A stretch of DNA of 64,000 nucleotides from NCBI RefSeq assembly GCF_002968295.1, contig NZ_CP134399.1, forward strand, positions 5,704,001 through 5,768,000, in the 5' to 3' direction. Made by a program: the position numbers and the translations under genes. Each line of letters starts with the position of its first letter. The first letter of the stretch is position 1. A model generated the notes under the pieces. That model saw nothing but the letters and a program-made list of their open reading frames with translations. It ran no database searches and was not told the DNA's origin. Shown piece by piece: positions 35,880-43,856 of this stretch. Origin of the DNA: Mycobacterium sp. ITM-2016-00317 (GTDB taxonomy: Bacteria > Actinomycetota > Actinomycetes > Mycobacteriales > Mycobacteriaceae).

Positions 35880-37338
35880 GCCGGGACACGCAGTAGGCGC
35901 CGAGAACCTCGACCATCGGGCCGATCCGGGCCAGCTCGTGATGCCCGTCGTGCGAGAAGAACTCGAGCAGATAGTTCCTGTGGCCTGCGAGCACGCCGAC
36001 ACCCAGCACCGCCGCGTAGCCGAGCCGAGCCAACAGCGCCACCTCGGCGGGATCGGAGTCCGCCAGGTCGACGGCCGCGACGAACGTGGAGCCCTCCGTC
36101 ACCGCGCGGGCCGAGGTCGGGTATCGGGCCAGCTCGTAGGTGGACGGCCCGAGATCGGTGAGCACCCGCAGCCCGGATTCGTCCCGGTGCACGCTGTCGA
36201 CACTGCGCACCGTCCGTAACGCCGCACTGCCGGGGGCGTGCTCCGACACCGCCCACGCCGCGACGCCGGTGACCAGCTGCACCTGCATCACGAGCAGTTC
36301 CATCGCCGTCGCGACGGTCAGATCACTGTGCTGCGAGAACATTTCGACGACCATGCCGGGCAGCAGGTCGAGCGGAGGGCGGGCCTCGGTGACCCGGCGG
36401 TTCAGTGCGGCCGGTGCCTCCGGACCGGGTTCAGCGGTGCTGTAGTGCGCGGGCCCTTGACGTTTGGCCTCCATCAACGCGGCGTCGGCGGCAGCCAGAA
36501 GCGCGTCACCGTCACCGATCTCGGGGCCGGCCACCGCGGCACCCCAGGACACGGTGACCTCGGAGGTCACGTCGGCGCGGATGGCCGCGGTAGCGTCCAT
36601 CGCGAAGACCTGCGCCGAGGCCAGCGTGGCGTCGGGCAGCAGCACGCAGAACTCGTCGCCGCCCAACCGGGCGGCCACCGCACCGTCGATCGCCGATGTC
36701 AGCCGGTGCAGCTCACGGGCCACCCCACGGAGCAGCCGGTCTCCGGCCGGATGCCCGTCCCGGTCGTTGATTCGCTTGAAGCCGTCCAGGTCACAGATCA
36801 GTGCTGCGGGATAACCTGTGCACCAGTCGATCTCGCTCATCCGCCGGTCGATCGCGCGCCGGTTGGCGATGCCGGTCAGCGGATCCTCGAACGCGTAACG
36901 CCACACCGTGGTCAGCAATTCGGAGCGACTGACCGCGACCGCGGTGTGCGCGGCGATCTCGTGCAGCAGTTCGGCATCGCGGCCATCGAAGCGCCGGCCG
37001 CCGGCGCCCGTCACCGAGATCTCGCCCCACGTCACCCCGCCGACCACCACCGGGGCGGCCAGCTCGCACTCCGACGGCGCAGGATCGCCGAGCTTGATCA
37101 TTACCCGGGCCGCATCCCGGTCGAGTTCTGCCCTGCAGATCGACACCGACGCCGCGCCCAGTACCGCCATGGCCTGTCCGGCGATGACCTCGAGCACCTC
37201 GTCCAGGTGGTCGGCCCGGGACACGGCCTCGGAGATCCGCAACAGGGCCGTCAGCGCACGAAGGTCGCCGGGGCCGTCGAGCGTGCCCGTGCCGCCGTCG
37301 ACGCGGCTACCTGTCCCTCCCTGCACTGATCCCCCCAC
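35845..37338 (-). CDS. Putative diguanylate cyclase, GAF-GGDEF-GAF
   Basis: This 497-residue soluble protein. A GAF sensor domain (about residues 28-145) precedes a GGDEF domain (about 155-310, active-site RLGGDEFCVLL and substrate motif ICDLDGFKRINDRDGHPAGD), and a second GAF-like domain (about 340-490) follows. The active site is intact, so synthesis of cyclic di-GMP is likely. The allosteric inhibitory RxxD motif before GGDEF is not present. No membrane segment. Confidence 0.8.
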   Translation of the reverse strand: MGGSVQGGTGSRVDGGTGTLDGPGDLRALTALLRISEAVSRADHLDEVLEVIAGQAMAVLGAASVSICRAELDRDAARVMIKLGDPAPSECELAAPVVVGGVTWGEISVTGAGGRRFDGRDAELLHEIAAHTAVAVSRSELLTTVWRYAFEDPLTGIANRRAIDRRMSEIDWCTGYPAALICDLDGFKRINDRDGHPAGDRLLRGVARELHRLTSAIDGAVAARLGGDEFCVLLPDATLASAQVFAMDATAAIRADVTSEVTVSWGAAVAGPEIGDGDALLAAADAALMEAKRQGPAHYSTAEPGPEAPAALNRRVTEARPPLDLLPGMVVEMFSQHSDLTVATAMELLVMQVQLVTGVAAWAVSEHAPGSAALRTVRSVDSVHRDESGLRVLTDLGPSTYELARYPTSARAVTEGSTFVAAVDLADSDPAEVALLARLGYAAVLGVGVLAGHRNYLLEFFSHDGHHELARIGPMVEVLGAYCVSRLSGNPPSRRRP

Positions 37339-37419
37339 TGCGCCGACGAAAGCGGTGCGGGTGTAATGCTACTCACATTCGGACGGTGTCGCGGGTCGTC
37401 AGCCGACACCGGCGCCGGG

Positions 37420-37425
37420 TAGCCT
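37420..37425 (+). promoter_or_regulatory. -10 box (TAGCCT) before the CobW-family gene
   Basis: TAGCCT fits TANNNT and ends 8 nt before the GTG at 37434, suggesting a leaderless or nearly leaderless message. Confidence 0.4.
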
Positions 37426-37433
37426 GCCGAGCT

Positions 37434-38465
37434 GTGCAGCCGATACCCGTGATCGCGTTGACCGGCTACCTCGGTGCGGGCAAGACGACGCTTCTCAACC
37501 ACGTACTACGCAGCCCCGACGCTCGAATCGGCGTGGTCATCAACGACTTTGGCGAACTCAACGTGGATGCGGGCCTGGTGACAGGTCAGATCGACGAGCC
37601 CGCGTCGATCGCGGGCGGGTGCATCTGCTGCCTGCCCGACGAGGGCGGGCTGGACGTCGCGCTGGCCCGACTGGCCGACCCCCGACTGAAACTGGACGCG
37701 ATCATCGTCGAGGCCAGCGGGCTGGCCGACCCGGTGGCGGTCTCGCGCATCATCCGGTTCAGCGGCGTGGACGGGATCCGTCCGGGCGGTGTGGTCGACG
37801 TCCTCGACGCGGCGACCCACTTCGACACCGTGGACCGCGACGCCACGCCGCCGGCGCGCTACGCCGCGGCCACCCTGGTCGTGGTCAACAAGCTGGACCA
37901 GATTCCCGAGGATGAGCGCGCCGAGGCGCTCGACCGCATCGAAGGCCGGGTGCGCGAACTCAATCCGCACGCCTACGTCGTCGGCGTCACGGCCGGCCGC
38001 GTCGATCCCGCACTGCTCTACGACGTCGCCGCGGACACCGACCACGTCGGGCAACTCACCTTCCGCGAACTGTGGTCCGATCCCGAACCCGCCCCGCACG
38101 ACCACCACACCCATGACTCCACCCACGCGGACGCGGTGACCGTGACCGCGCAGGGCTGTGTCGATCCCGGCGCGGTCATCGGCCTGCTGGAGGAGCCGCC
38201 GGCCGGGGTGTACCGGATGAAGGGCACGATCGCGGTGCGCTACCGGACCTCCACCCGCATCTACAGCGTGAACGTGGTCGGGCCGACGGTGCACGTCGCG
38301 GTCGCGCCGCCGACCGCGGTGGCCAACAGCCTGGTCGCGATCGGGATGGGCCTGGACACCGACGCGGTGCGGGACCGGCTGACCGCGGCGCTGACGCCGG
38401 TGCCGGGCGCCGCCCCGGCGCAGGGCGTGCGGCGGCTTCAGCGTTACCGCAGGCTGAGCATCTGA
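37434..38465 (+). CDS. CobW/COG0523-family GTP-dependent metallochaperone
   Basis: This 343-residue G3E GTPase has the P-loop GYLGAGKTTLLN, the metal-binding CxCC motif (GGCICC), EASGLADP and NKLDQ. A histidine-rich stretch in the middle (HDHHTHDSTH) should bind metal. COG0523 proteins deliver zinc or other metals to client enzymes, often under zinc limitation. The C-terminal CobW domain is complete. I see no clear Zur box. Confidence 0.85.
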   Translation: MQPIPVIALTGYLGAGKTTLLNHVLRSPDARIGVVINDFGELNVDAGLVTGQIDEPASIAGGCICCLPDEGGLDVALARLADPRLKLDAIIVEASGLADPVAVSRIIRFSGVDGIRPGGVVDVLDAATHFDTVDRDATPPARYAAATLVVVNKLDQIPEDERAEALDRIEGRVRELNPHAYVVGVTAGRVDPALLYDVAADTDHVGQLTFRELWSDPEPAPHDHHTHDSTHADAVTVTAQGCVDPGAVIGLLEEPPAGVYRMKGTIAVRYRTSTRIYSVNVVGPTVHVAVAPPTAVANSLVAIGMGLDTDAVRDRLTAALTPVPGAAPAQGVRRLQRYRRLSI

Positions 38466-38471
38466 CTCGGC

Positions 38472-38477
38472 GATACT
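38472..38477 (+). promoter_or_regulatory. Possible -10 box (GATACT) before the DUF2237 gene
   Basis: GATACT keeps the conserved A2 and T6 and ends 6 nt before the ATG at 38484; the gap between genes is only 18 bp. Confidence 0.35.
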
Positions 38478-38483
38478 GAGCCG

Positions 38484-38870
38484 ATGTCCGACCGAAACGT
38501 TCTTGGCGCCCCGCTGGAGCCCTGCGGGACCGAACCGATGACCGGGTTCTACCGGGACGGCTGCTGCAGCACCGGCGACGAGGACCTCGGCAGGCACACC
38601 ATCTGCGCGGTGGTCACCGCCGAGTTCCTCAGCCACCAGCGCTCGATCGGCAACGACCTGTCCACACCGATGCCCGCCTACCGGTTTCCCGGCCTGGTGC
38701 CCGGCGACCGCTGGTGTGTGACCGCGCTGAACTGGCTGCGCGCCCACCAGGACGGGTTCGCCTGCCCGGTGGTGCTGGCCTGCACCCACGAACGCACCCT
38801 GGACGTGGTGCCGTTGGAGGTGCTGCACCGCTACGCCGTGGACGTGCCTGACTATCCGGCGGGCCTGTGA
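38484..38870 (+). CDS. DUF2237-family protein
   Basis: This 128-residue protein matches the DUF2237 pattern: NVLGAPLEPCGTEPMTGFYRDGCC near the N-terminus, then TICAVVTAEFL and PGDRWCVTALNWLRA. Conserved cysteines and acidic residues suggest a metal site. Function is unknown. It directly follows the CobW metallochaperone gene, an association that may be meaningful. Confidence 0.8.
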   Translation: MSDRNVLGAPLEPCGTEPMTGFYRDGCCSTGDEDLGRHTICAVVTAEFLSHQRSIGNDLSTPMPAYRFPGLVPGDRWCVTALNWLRAHQDGFACPVVLACTHERTLDVVPLEVLHRYAVDVPDYPAGL

Positions 38871-38915
38871 CCGCCGACGGAATAGCCCGCCGGTAGCGGC
38901 TGGTTAGCTGTCGGT

Positions 38916-39563
38916 ATGGCATCGGTCCTGACGGTGAACACCGCGACCTCCCCGATCGACCTCGGCTCGCGCCGCTCCGGCATCGACAAGCGGCCCAGCA
39001 GCGAACCGCTGGCCGTGCGCGCCCCCGGCCCGCGCAAGGGCGGGCTCGGCAGCGGCGTGGTCGGCGACTCGGTGTGCGACAGCAAGTACCACGGTGGCGA
39101 CGACCAGGCCGTGTACGCCTACGCCCGCGAGGACCTCGACCACTGGGCGGACCAGCTGGGTCGCGAGCTGACCAACGGCATGTTCGGGGAGAACATCACC
39201 ACCTCCGGCGTCGACCTGTCCGCCTGCCTGATCGGGGAGCGCTGGGCGGTCGGGGACGACGGGCTGCTGCTGGAGGTCACCAGCCCGCGGACCCCGTGCC
39301 GGACGTTCGCGACCTGGCTCGGCATCCGGGGGTGGATGAAGACGTTCACCGCCGCCGGCCTGCCCGGCGCGTACTTCCGGGTGATCGAGCCGGGCACGGT
39401 CCGGGCAGGCGACCGCGTCGAGGTGGTCGACCGCCCCGACCACACCGTGACGATCGGCACCGTGTTCCGGGCGATGATGGGCGAGCGGGCGCTGCTGCCC
39501 GCGCTGGCGGTCGCCGACGCGCTGCCCGACAAGATCAAGGCCAAGGTTGCCAAGGCACTGTGA
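38916..39563 (+). CDS. MOSC-domain protein
   Basis: This 215-residue protein belongs to the MOSC (molybdenum cofactor sulfurase C-terminal) family, YiiM-like. It has KYHGGDDQAVYAYAREDLDHW, the MFGENITTSGVDL segment and the conserved Cys in SPRTPCRTFA. YiiM-like members reduce N-hydroxylated substrates with a molybdenum cofactor. No operon partner points to a substrate. Confidence 0.85.
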   Translation: MASVLTVNTATSPIDLGSRRSGIDKRPSSEPLAVRAPGPRKGGLGSGVVGDSVCDSKYHGGDDQAVYAYAREDLDHWADQLGRELTNGMFGENITTSGVDLSACLIGERWAVGDDGLLLEVTSPRTPCRTFATWLGIRGWMKTFTAAGLPGAYFRVIEPGTVRAGDRVEVVDRPDHTVTIGTVFRAMMGERALLPALAVADALPDKIKAKVAKAL

Positions 39564-39601
39564 GCTGAATCCCAATCGGCGGTATCACGCGCGCCGACGG
39601 T

Positions 39602-39623
39602 TTCCCTTTTGCTCGCAAGGGAA
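39602..39623 (+). promoter_or_regulatory. Inverted repeat covering the ribosome-binding site of the channel gene
   Basis: TTCCCTT (39602-39608) pairs with AAGGGAA (39617-39623) across an 8-nt loop. The second arm includes the likely Shine-Dalgarno sequence of the mechanosensitive channel gene, so pairing could terminate the MOSC transcript or hide the site. Confidence 0.35.
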
Positions 39624-39635
39624 CGCACCACGGTG

Positions 39636-40871
39636 ATGGACGACGCGATCGAATTGACCTCTGCCACTCATCTCGCCGTCACCGCCGCCTGGATCGGCGG
39701 CTCCGTGGCCTTCGCCTACGGGCTCGGCCTGGCGGTGTCCTGGCTCCTGCAACGACTGGGCCGGCGAAGCGCGGTGCTGGCCGACGTTGCACACCTGACC
39801 CGGATGCCGCTGCGCGCGACGCTGGTGGTCATCGCGGCCTCGGCCGCGGTCACCCGCACCACCGACGCGCAGGCCTGGCGCGGCTGGCTGGACCACACGC
39901 TGGTCATCGCGCTCATCGCGATGCTGACCTGGGTGGTGGTGAGCCTGATCCGGGTGGCCGAACGCCAGGTGATCGCCCGGTTCGCCGGCGGTGACGAAGG
40001 GCTGACCGACGCCGACCGGCACCGCCGCAAGATCAAGACCCAGGTGACCGTACTGCGGCGGTTGGTGGTCGCGGTGGTGGTCATGCTGGGCATGGCCGCG
40101 GCGCTGATGACCTTCCCGGCGTTCAGCGACATCGGCAAGACCCTGTTCGCCTCGGCCGGTGTGTTGACGGTGGTCGCCGGCCTGGCCGCGCAGACCTCGC
40201 TCGGATCGGTGTTCGCCGGTATCCAGATCGCGTTCTCCGACGCCATCCGCGTCGGCGACGTGGTGGTGCTGGAGGACGAATGGGGCCGCATCGAGGAGAT
40301 CACGCTGACCTACGTCGTCGTGCACCTGTGGGACGAGCGGCGGCTGGTGCTGCCGTGCACGTACTTCACCAACACCCCGTTCCAGAACTGGACCCGCAAC
40401 GCCACCGAGTTGCTCGGCACCGTCGAGCTCGACGTGGATTTCACGGTCCCGTTCGACGCGATGCGCGCCGAGCTGGACCGCATGCTGCACGCGAACGAGA
40501 AATGGGACGGCCGGGTCGGCGTCCTGCAGGTCACCGACGCCGTCGACGGCCTGGTCCGGGTGCGCATCCTGCTCAGCGCGCCCAACGCCGGCGCGGTGTT
40601 CGACCTGCGCTGCGACATCCGCGAAGGGATGGTCTCGTGGCTGCAGCGCACCAATCCGGGCGCGCTGCCCCGTAAGCGAATCGAGCACCAGCGCGACGGC
40701 GGCCGCATCGACCACACGGCGGCCCTGCGCGCAGAATCTCAGGCCGATTCGGGCCTGTTCAGCGGCAGCCCCCGGGCCGAGCGCCGGGGTCGCGCGTTCG
40801 ACCATGCCGACGAAGACGCCGACGCCGTCGATCGCGACGGTGTGCTGGCCGGTATGCGATATCACCGATGA
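39636..40871 (+). CDS. Mechanosensitive ion channel (MscS family)
   Basis: This 411-residue protein has four or five membrane helices (about residues 14-40, 58-80, 88-110, 150-170). The MscS pore helix and beta domain follow (VLTVVAGLAAQTSLGSVFAGIQIAFSDAIRVGDVVVLED), then a cytoplasmic alpha-beta domain. It releases solutes at low osmolarity. The ATG at 39636 follows a GTG that could also serve. Its stop overlaps the next gene's ATG. Confidence 0.85.
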   Translation: MDDAIELTSATHLAVTAAWIGGSVAFAYGLGLAVSWLLQRLGRRSAVLADVAHLTRMPLRATLVVIAASAAVTRTTDAQAWRGWLDHTLVIALIAMLTWVVVSLIRVAERQVIARFAGGDEGLTDADRHRRKIKTQVTVLRRLVVAVVVMLGMAAALMTFPAFSDIGKTLFASAGVLTVVAGLAAQTSLGSVFAGIQIAFSDAIRVGDVVVLEDEWGRIEEITLTYVVVHLWDERRLVLPCTYFTNTPFQNWTRNATELLGTVELDVDFTVPFDAMRAELDRMLHANEKWDGRVGVLQVTDAVDGLVRVRILLSAPNAGAVFDLRCDIREGMVSWLQRTNPGALPRKRIEHQRDGGRIDHTAALRAESQADSGLFSGSPRAERRGRAFDHADEDADAVDRDGVLAGMRYHR

Positions 40872-41776
40872 CCAGCGACCGCACCCGCCGCGCGGTGGCC
40901 GCCGCAGTGCACGCCGCCCGCGACCTCGGGCTTGCCGTGGAGCGCGGCGAGGTGCTGCACGACGTGTTCTCCGTCGTCGTGCATCTCGTGCCCGAGCCGG
41001 TCGTCGCCCGCATTCCGGTGGTGCTCACCTCCGGCACTGACCCGGCCCGCCAAGCCGCGCGCCAGCAACGTGAACTCGACGTCGTGGATTGGCTGCACCA
41101 CCAGGGTGTCCCGGTGGTCCCACCGTCGCCGCGGGTCCCGCGCTCCCCCGTCCGCCGTGACGGGTTCTCCATGACGTTCTGGGAGCTGGCCGACGTCGCA
41201 CCCGACCACGAGGCCTACCGCGGCGTGGCCATGTCCTACAGCGCCGAGCTGCACCGCGCGCTGGCCGGCTATCCCGCCGAGCTGCCGTTCCTGACGCCGT
41301 TCAACGACGGGCTGCCGGACATGCTCGGCGCGCTCGGCTCAGCCGACGGGCTGACCGTCGCCGACGTCGATCGCGCGCACACCGAATTCGAGAAGCTGCG
41401 CGCAGTGCTGGCGGACCGGGACGCGTTCGAGTCGGCGTTTCCCGGCGTGCCGGTGCAGGCGGTGCAGGGAGACGGCCCGTCGCACAACGTGATCCGGACC
41501 TCGACGGGGGTCAAGTTCGCCGACTTCGAGGACATCACGTGCGGCCCGGTGGAATGGGATGTCGCGCTGACGGATCCGGCGGAGATCGCCGAATACGACG
41601 ATGCGGCAAGGGAACTCGGGCTACGGGTGACCGACCCCGAGATCCGCCGGGTGATGGACTGCGCGCGGCGGCTCCAGTTCGTCGGATGCGTGACGCTGGT
41701 CCCGCAGTTGCCCGTGCTCGCCACCGGGTTGGCCGACGCACTGGAGCAGTGGCGCAGCACGCCGCCGTACAGCTGA
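40868..41776 (+). CDS. Aminoglycoside-phosphotransferase-like kinase
   Basis: This 302-residue protein of the APH/choline-kinase fold has the catalytic loop VQGDGPSHNVI (GDxxxxN) and the magnesium site ADFED. The ATP-binding N-lobe is degenerate, lacking an obvious lysine motif. Relatives phosphorylate small molecules; no resistance role can be claimed. It is coupled to the MscS gene by a 4-bp ATGA overlap. Confidence 0.7.
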   Translation: MTSDRTRRAVAAAVHAARDLGLAVERGEVLHDVFSVVVHLVPEPVVARIPVVLTSGTDPARQAARQQRELDVVDWLHHQGVPVVPPSPRVPRSPVRRDGFSMTFWELADVAPDHEAYRGVAMSYSAELHRALAGYPAELPFLTPFNDGLPDMLGALGSADGLTVADVDRAHTEFEKLRAVLADRDAFESAFPGVPVQAVQGDGPSHNVIRTSTGVKFADFEDITCGPVEWDVALTDPAEIAEYDDAARELGLRVTDPEIRRVMDCARRLQFVGCVTLVPQLPVLATGLADALEQWRSTPPYS

Positions 41777-41793
41777 GGTCACCCGGCAGGTTT

Positions 41794-42240
41794 CTAAGCG
41801 GGAAGGTCGTAGTCCATCGGCGGGCCGTTCGGACCGATGGCGTTCTGATCGGCGACCGCGGTGGCCACCGGCACACCGTCGTGCACCACACCCAGCACCA
41901 CGACGTGGCTCTTCGTTGCCGGCGCCCCGATCCGGGTGGTGTCGGCGGTGATACGGAACGTGGTGGTCTGCCCGTCGGGCGTGCTCGTCGTCAGCGAATT
42001 GGGTGTGGCGGAGATGATCTGGCCCACCTGCTGGATCTGCTGCGGAGCCGGGGCGGGGGCCGGTGCCCCAGCAGGGGGTTGCTGCGCCGCGGGAGGAGCC
42101 TCCGGCTGCGCTATCGCGGAGGTCCACAGCCAGCCCGCGACTGCGCCGGCACCCATCAGAGAAACCGTGGTCAGACGGTACCTGAGCTGGCCGTGTCGGC
42201 GCGTGCGCCGGTGTCGTCCGTTGTGCCCGATGGAGGTCAT
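41794..42240 (-). CDS. Membrane-anchored DUF5666-like beta-domain protein
   Basis: This 148-residue protein has a basic N-terminus, one transmembrane helix (about residues 24-46) and a Pro/Ala/Gln-rich linker. A small beta domain (QVGQIISATPNSLTTSTPDGQTTTFRITADT) follows, of the kind called DUF5666/OB-like. The extracytoplasmic domain may bind a partner; no enzyme motif is visible. Start at the ATG at 42240. Confidence 0.65.
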   Translation of the reverse strand: MTSIGHNGRHRRTRRHGQLRYRLTTVSLMGAGAVAGWLWTSAIAQPEAPPAAQQPPAGAPAPAPAPQQIQQVGQIISATPNSLTTSTPDGQTTTFRITADTTRIGAPATKSHVVVLGVVHDGVPVATAVADQNAIGPNGPPMDYDLPA

Positions 42241-42365
42241 ATGCGTGGTATCCGTCTCGCAGTAGTTCGCTGTCGAGGTCTCTACTACCCGCCGACGGCA
42301 CTCTCCGAAACGGATATGCGAGAGGCGTCACCGTTTTCCTGCCCCGGCGGGCCGCAGCTGGGGCC

Positions 42366-43082
42366 CTACCGCCAGGCGAATACCGGCTGCTCGAGTTCGT
42401 CGACGGCGTCGTGCCGGCCTTCCAGACACAGCCAGCGCAGTTGCAGCAGCACCGCGCCGGTCGGTGCGTGGATCAGGTCGTTGCCGAGCGGGATCTGCAC
42501 CACCGGTCGGGGACTCTCCGGGATCGTGATGAACCGCGGCGAGTCCTCGCGCAGCAGCTGATGCAGGCCGACGCGATACACCGCGACCACCTCGTCGGGC
42601 GCGGGCCGCGGATCGAGCCGGCCGCCGCCCCAGATCACCACCGGGGTGATGACGTAGCCGGAGCGGGTCGGATAGTCGTCGAGCAGACCCAGCACCGCGC
42701 TGTCGGCCAGCCGCACCCCGACCTCCTCGTCGAGTTCCCGCAGCGCGGCGTCCACCACGGTCTCCCCGGGGTCCAACCGCCCGCCCGGCAGCGCCCACTG
42801 CGCCGAATGCGATGACAGACGGGAGGCCCTGCGGCACAGGAGGAACGACGCACCGCCCGACACATCGACCATGCGGCCGTCGAGATCTTCGGGCATGGGG
42901 CGGCCGGCGATCCAGTCCTCGACCGGGGCCGGGTCCACCCGGTCCTCGCCGACCTCGGAGTCGACGAGAACCACCGCGACGGCGGCGTGGCGCTTGGCCG
43001 GGTCGGTCACCGTCCGGCGGGTGTGGCCCGCCAGCCGCTGCAGGACCTGATCGCGCAACCCGGTGTCGTAGGAGATCGTCAC
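42366..43082 (-). CDS. NUDIX hydrolase (CoA pyrophosphatase-like)
   Basis: This 238-residue protein has a perfect Nudix box GGRLDPGETVVDAALRELDEEVGV (G at the first position, REx2EE, G at the end). The flanking regions resemble NudL-type coenzyme A pyrophosphatases. Catalysis should need magnesium. The GTG start at 43082 is chosen because the frame upstream is not homologous. Confidence 0.8.
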   Translation of the reverse strand: MTISYDTGLRDQVLQRLAGHTRRTVTDPAKRHAAVAVVLVDSEVGEDRVDPAPVEDWIAGRPMPEDLDGRMVDVSGGASFLLCRRASRLSSHSAQWALPGGRLDPGETVVDAALRELDEEVGVRLADSAVLGLLDDYPTRSGYVITPVVIWGGGRLDPRPAPDEVVAVYRVGLHQLLREDSPRFITIPESPRPVVQIPLGNDLIHAPTGAVLLQLRWLCLEGRHDAVDELEQPVFAWR

Positions 43083-43110
43083 CGTTCGAGAGTAGACAGC
43101 CGAACACGGT

Positions 43111-43135
43111 GGTTTAACCACGCGGCGGCGGGTTA
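43111..43135 (+). promoter_or_regulatory. Possible SigF-like promoter for the hemerythrin gene
   Basis: GGTTT (43111-43115) and GGGTTA (43130-43135) are separated by 14 bp, one short of the GTTT-N15-17-GGGTA pattern, and the -10 has one mismatch. The -35 overlaps a GTGGTT-T-AACCAC inverted repeat. Confidence 0.25.
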
Positions 43136-43145
43136 TCGCGCAGGC

Positions 43146-43856
43146 ATGGAATCGCTCGCAACGCAGACCGATGAGCAACTCGGCGGCCCACGCAGCGTGC
43201 TGGTCCGCCAAAAGCGCGACCACGTGGAGCTCGACCGGTTGATCGAGGCCGTCAACGCCGCCGACGGCGCCCGCCGCCAGGAACTGCTGACCCGGCTGTG
43301 CCGCCTGGTCTTTCCCCATGCCTTCGCCGAGGAGTCGGTGCTGTGGCCGGCTATCCGCCGGGTGCTGCCGGACGGCGAGCAGCTCACGCTGGAGATCGAA
43401 CGCGAACATCAGGAGATCAACGAACTGTTCACCGAACTGGAGCGCACCGGACCCGACGAGGAACAGCACCGCGTCCTGTTCGACCGCATCGCCGAACTGC
43501 TGCGCCAGGATGTCCGCGACGAGGAGGATGTGCTGCTGCCGCGGCTGCAGGCCGCGCTGCCGCAGACCCAGCTGGTCGCGCTCGGCACGGCCTGGGAGGC
43601 GGTGCGCCGCACCGCGCCGACCCGTCCGCACCCGGTGGTCGCGCGCCGGCCTCCGGGCAATGTCATGGCCGCGCCGCCACTGACCTTGATCGACCGCAGC
43701 CGGGACAGGCTCGACCGGCTGTCACGCCGGACCGGCGGCACGCTCGGCACTGCGGCGCAGCAGCTCTCGGCGGGACTGGCCCGGCTGGCAGGCGCGCTTG
43801 AGCACATTCCGCCGCTGACCCGCGGCGAGCGGCCCGAGACGCGCAGCGGAAACTGA
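43146..43856 (+). CDS. Hemerythrin-like (HHE) domain protein
   Basis: This 236-residue protein has an N-terminal four-helix HHE domain. Candidate di-iron ligands are in DHVELD, FPHAFAEESVLWP and EREHQEINEL. The final motif, which usually reads HxxDEE, is here DVRDEEDVLLP, with Asp replacing the expected His. The C-terminal part (about residues 150-236) is basic and partly helical. Such proteins sense or bind O2, NO or peroxide in mycobacteria. Start at the ATG at 43146. Confidence 0.8.
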   Translation: MESLATQTDEQLGGPRSVLVRQKRDHVELDRLIEAVNAADGARRQELLTRLCRLVFPHAFAEESVLWPAIRRVLPDGEQLTLEIEREHQEINELFTELERTGPDEEQHRVLFDRIAELLRQDVRDEEDVLLPRLQAALPQTQLVALGTAWEAVRRTAPTRPHPVVARRPPGNVMAAPPLTLIDRSRDRLDRLSRRTGGTLGTAAQQLSAGLARLAGALEHIPPLTRGERPETRSGN

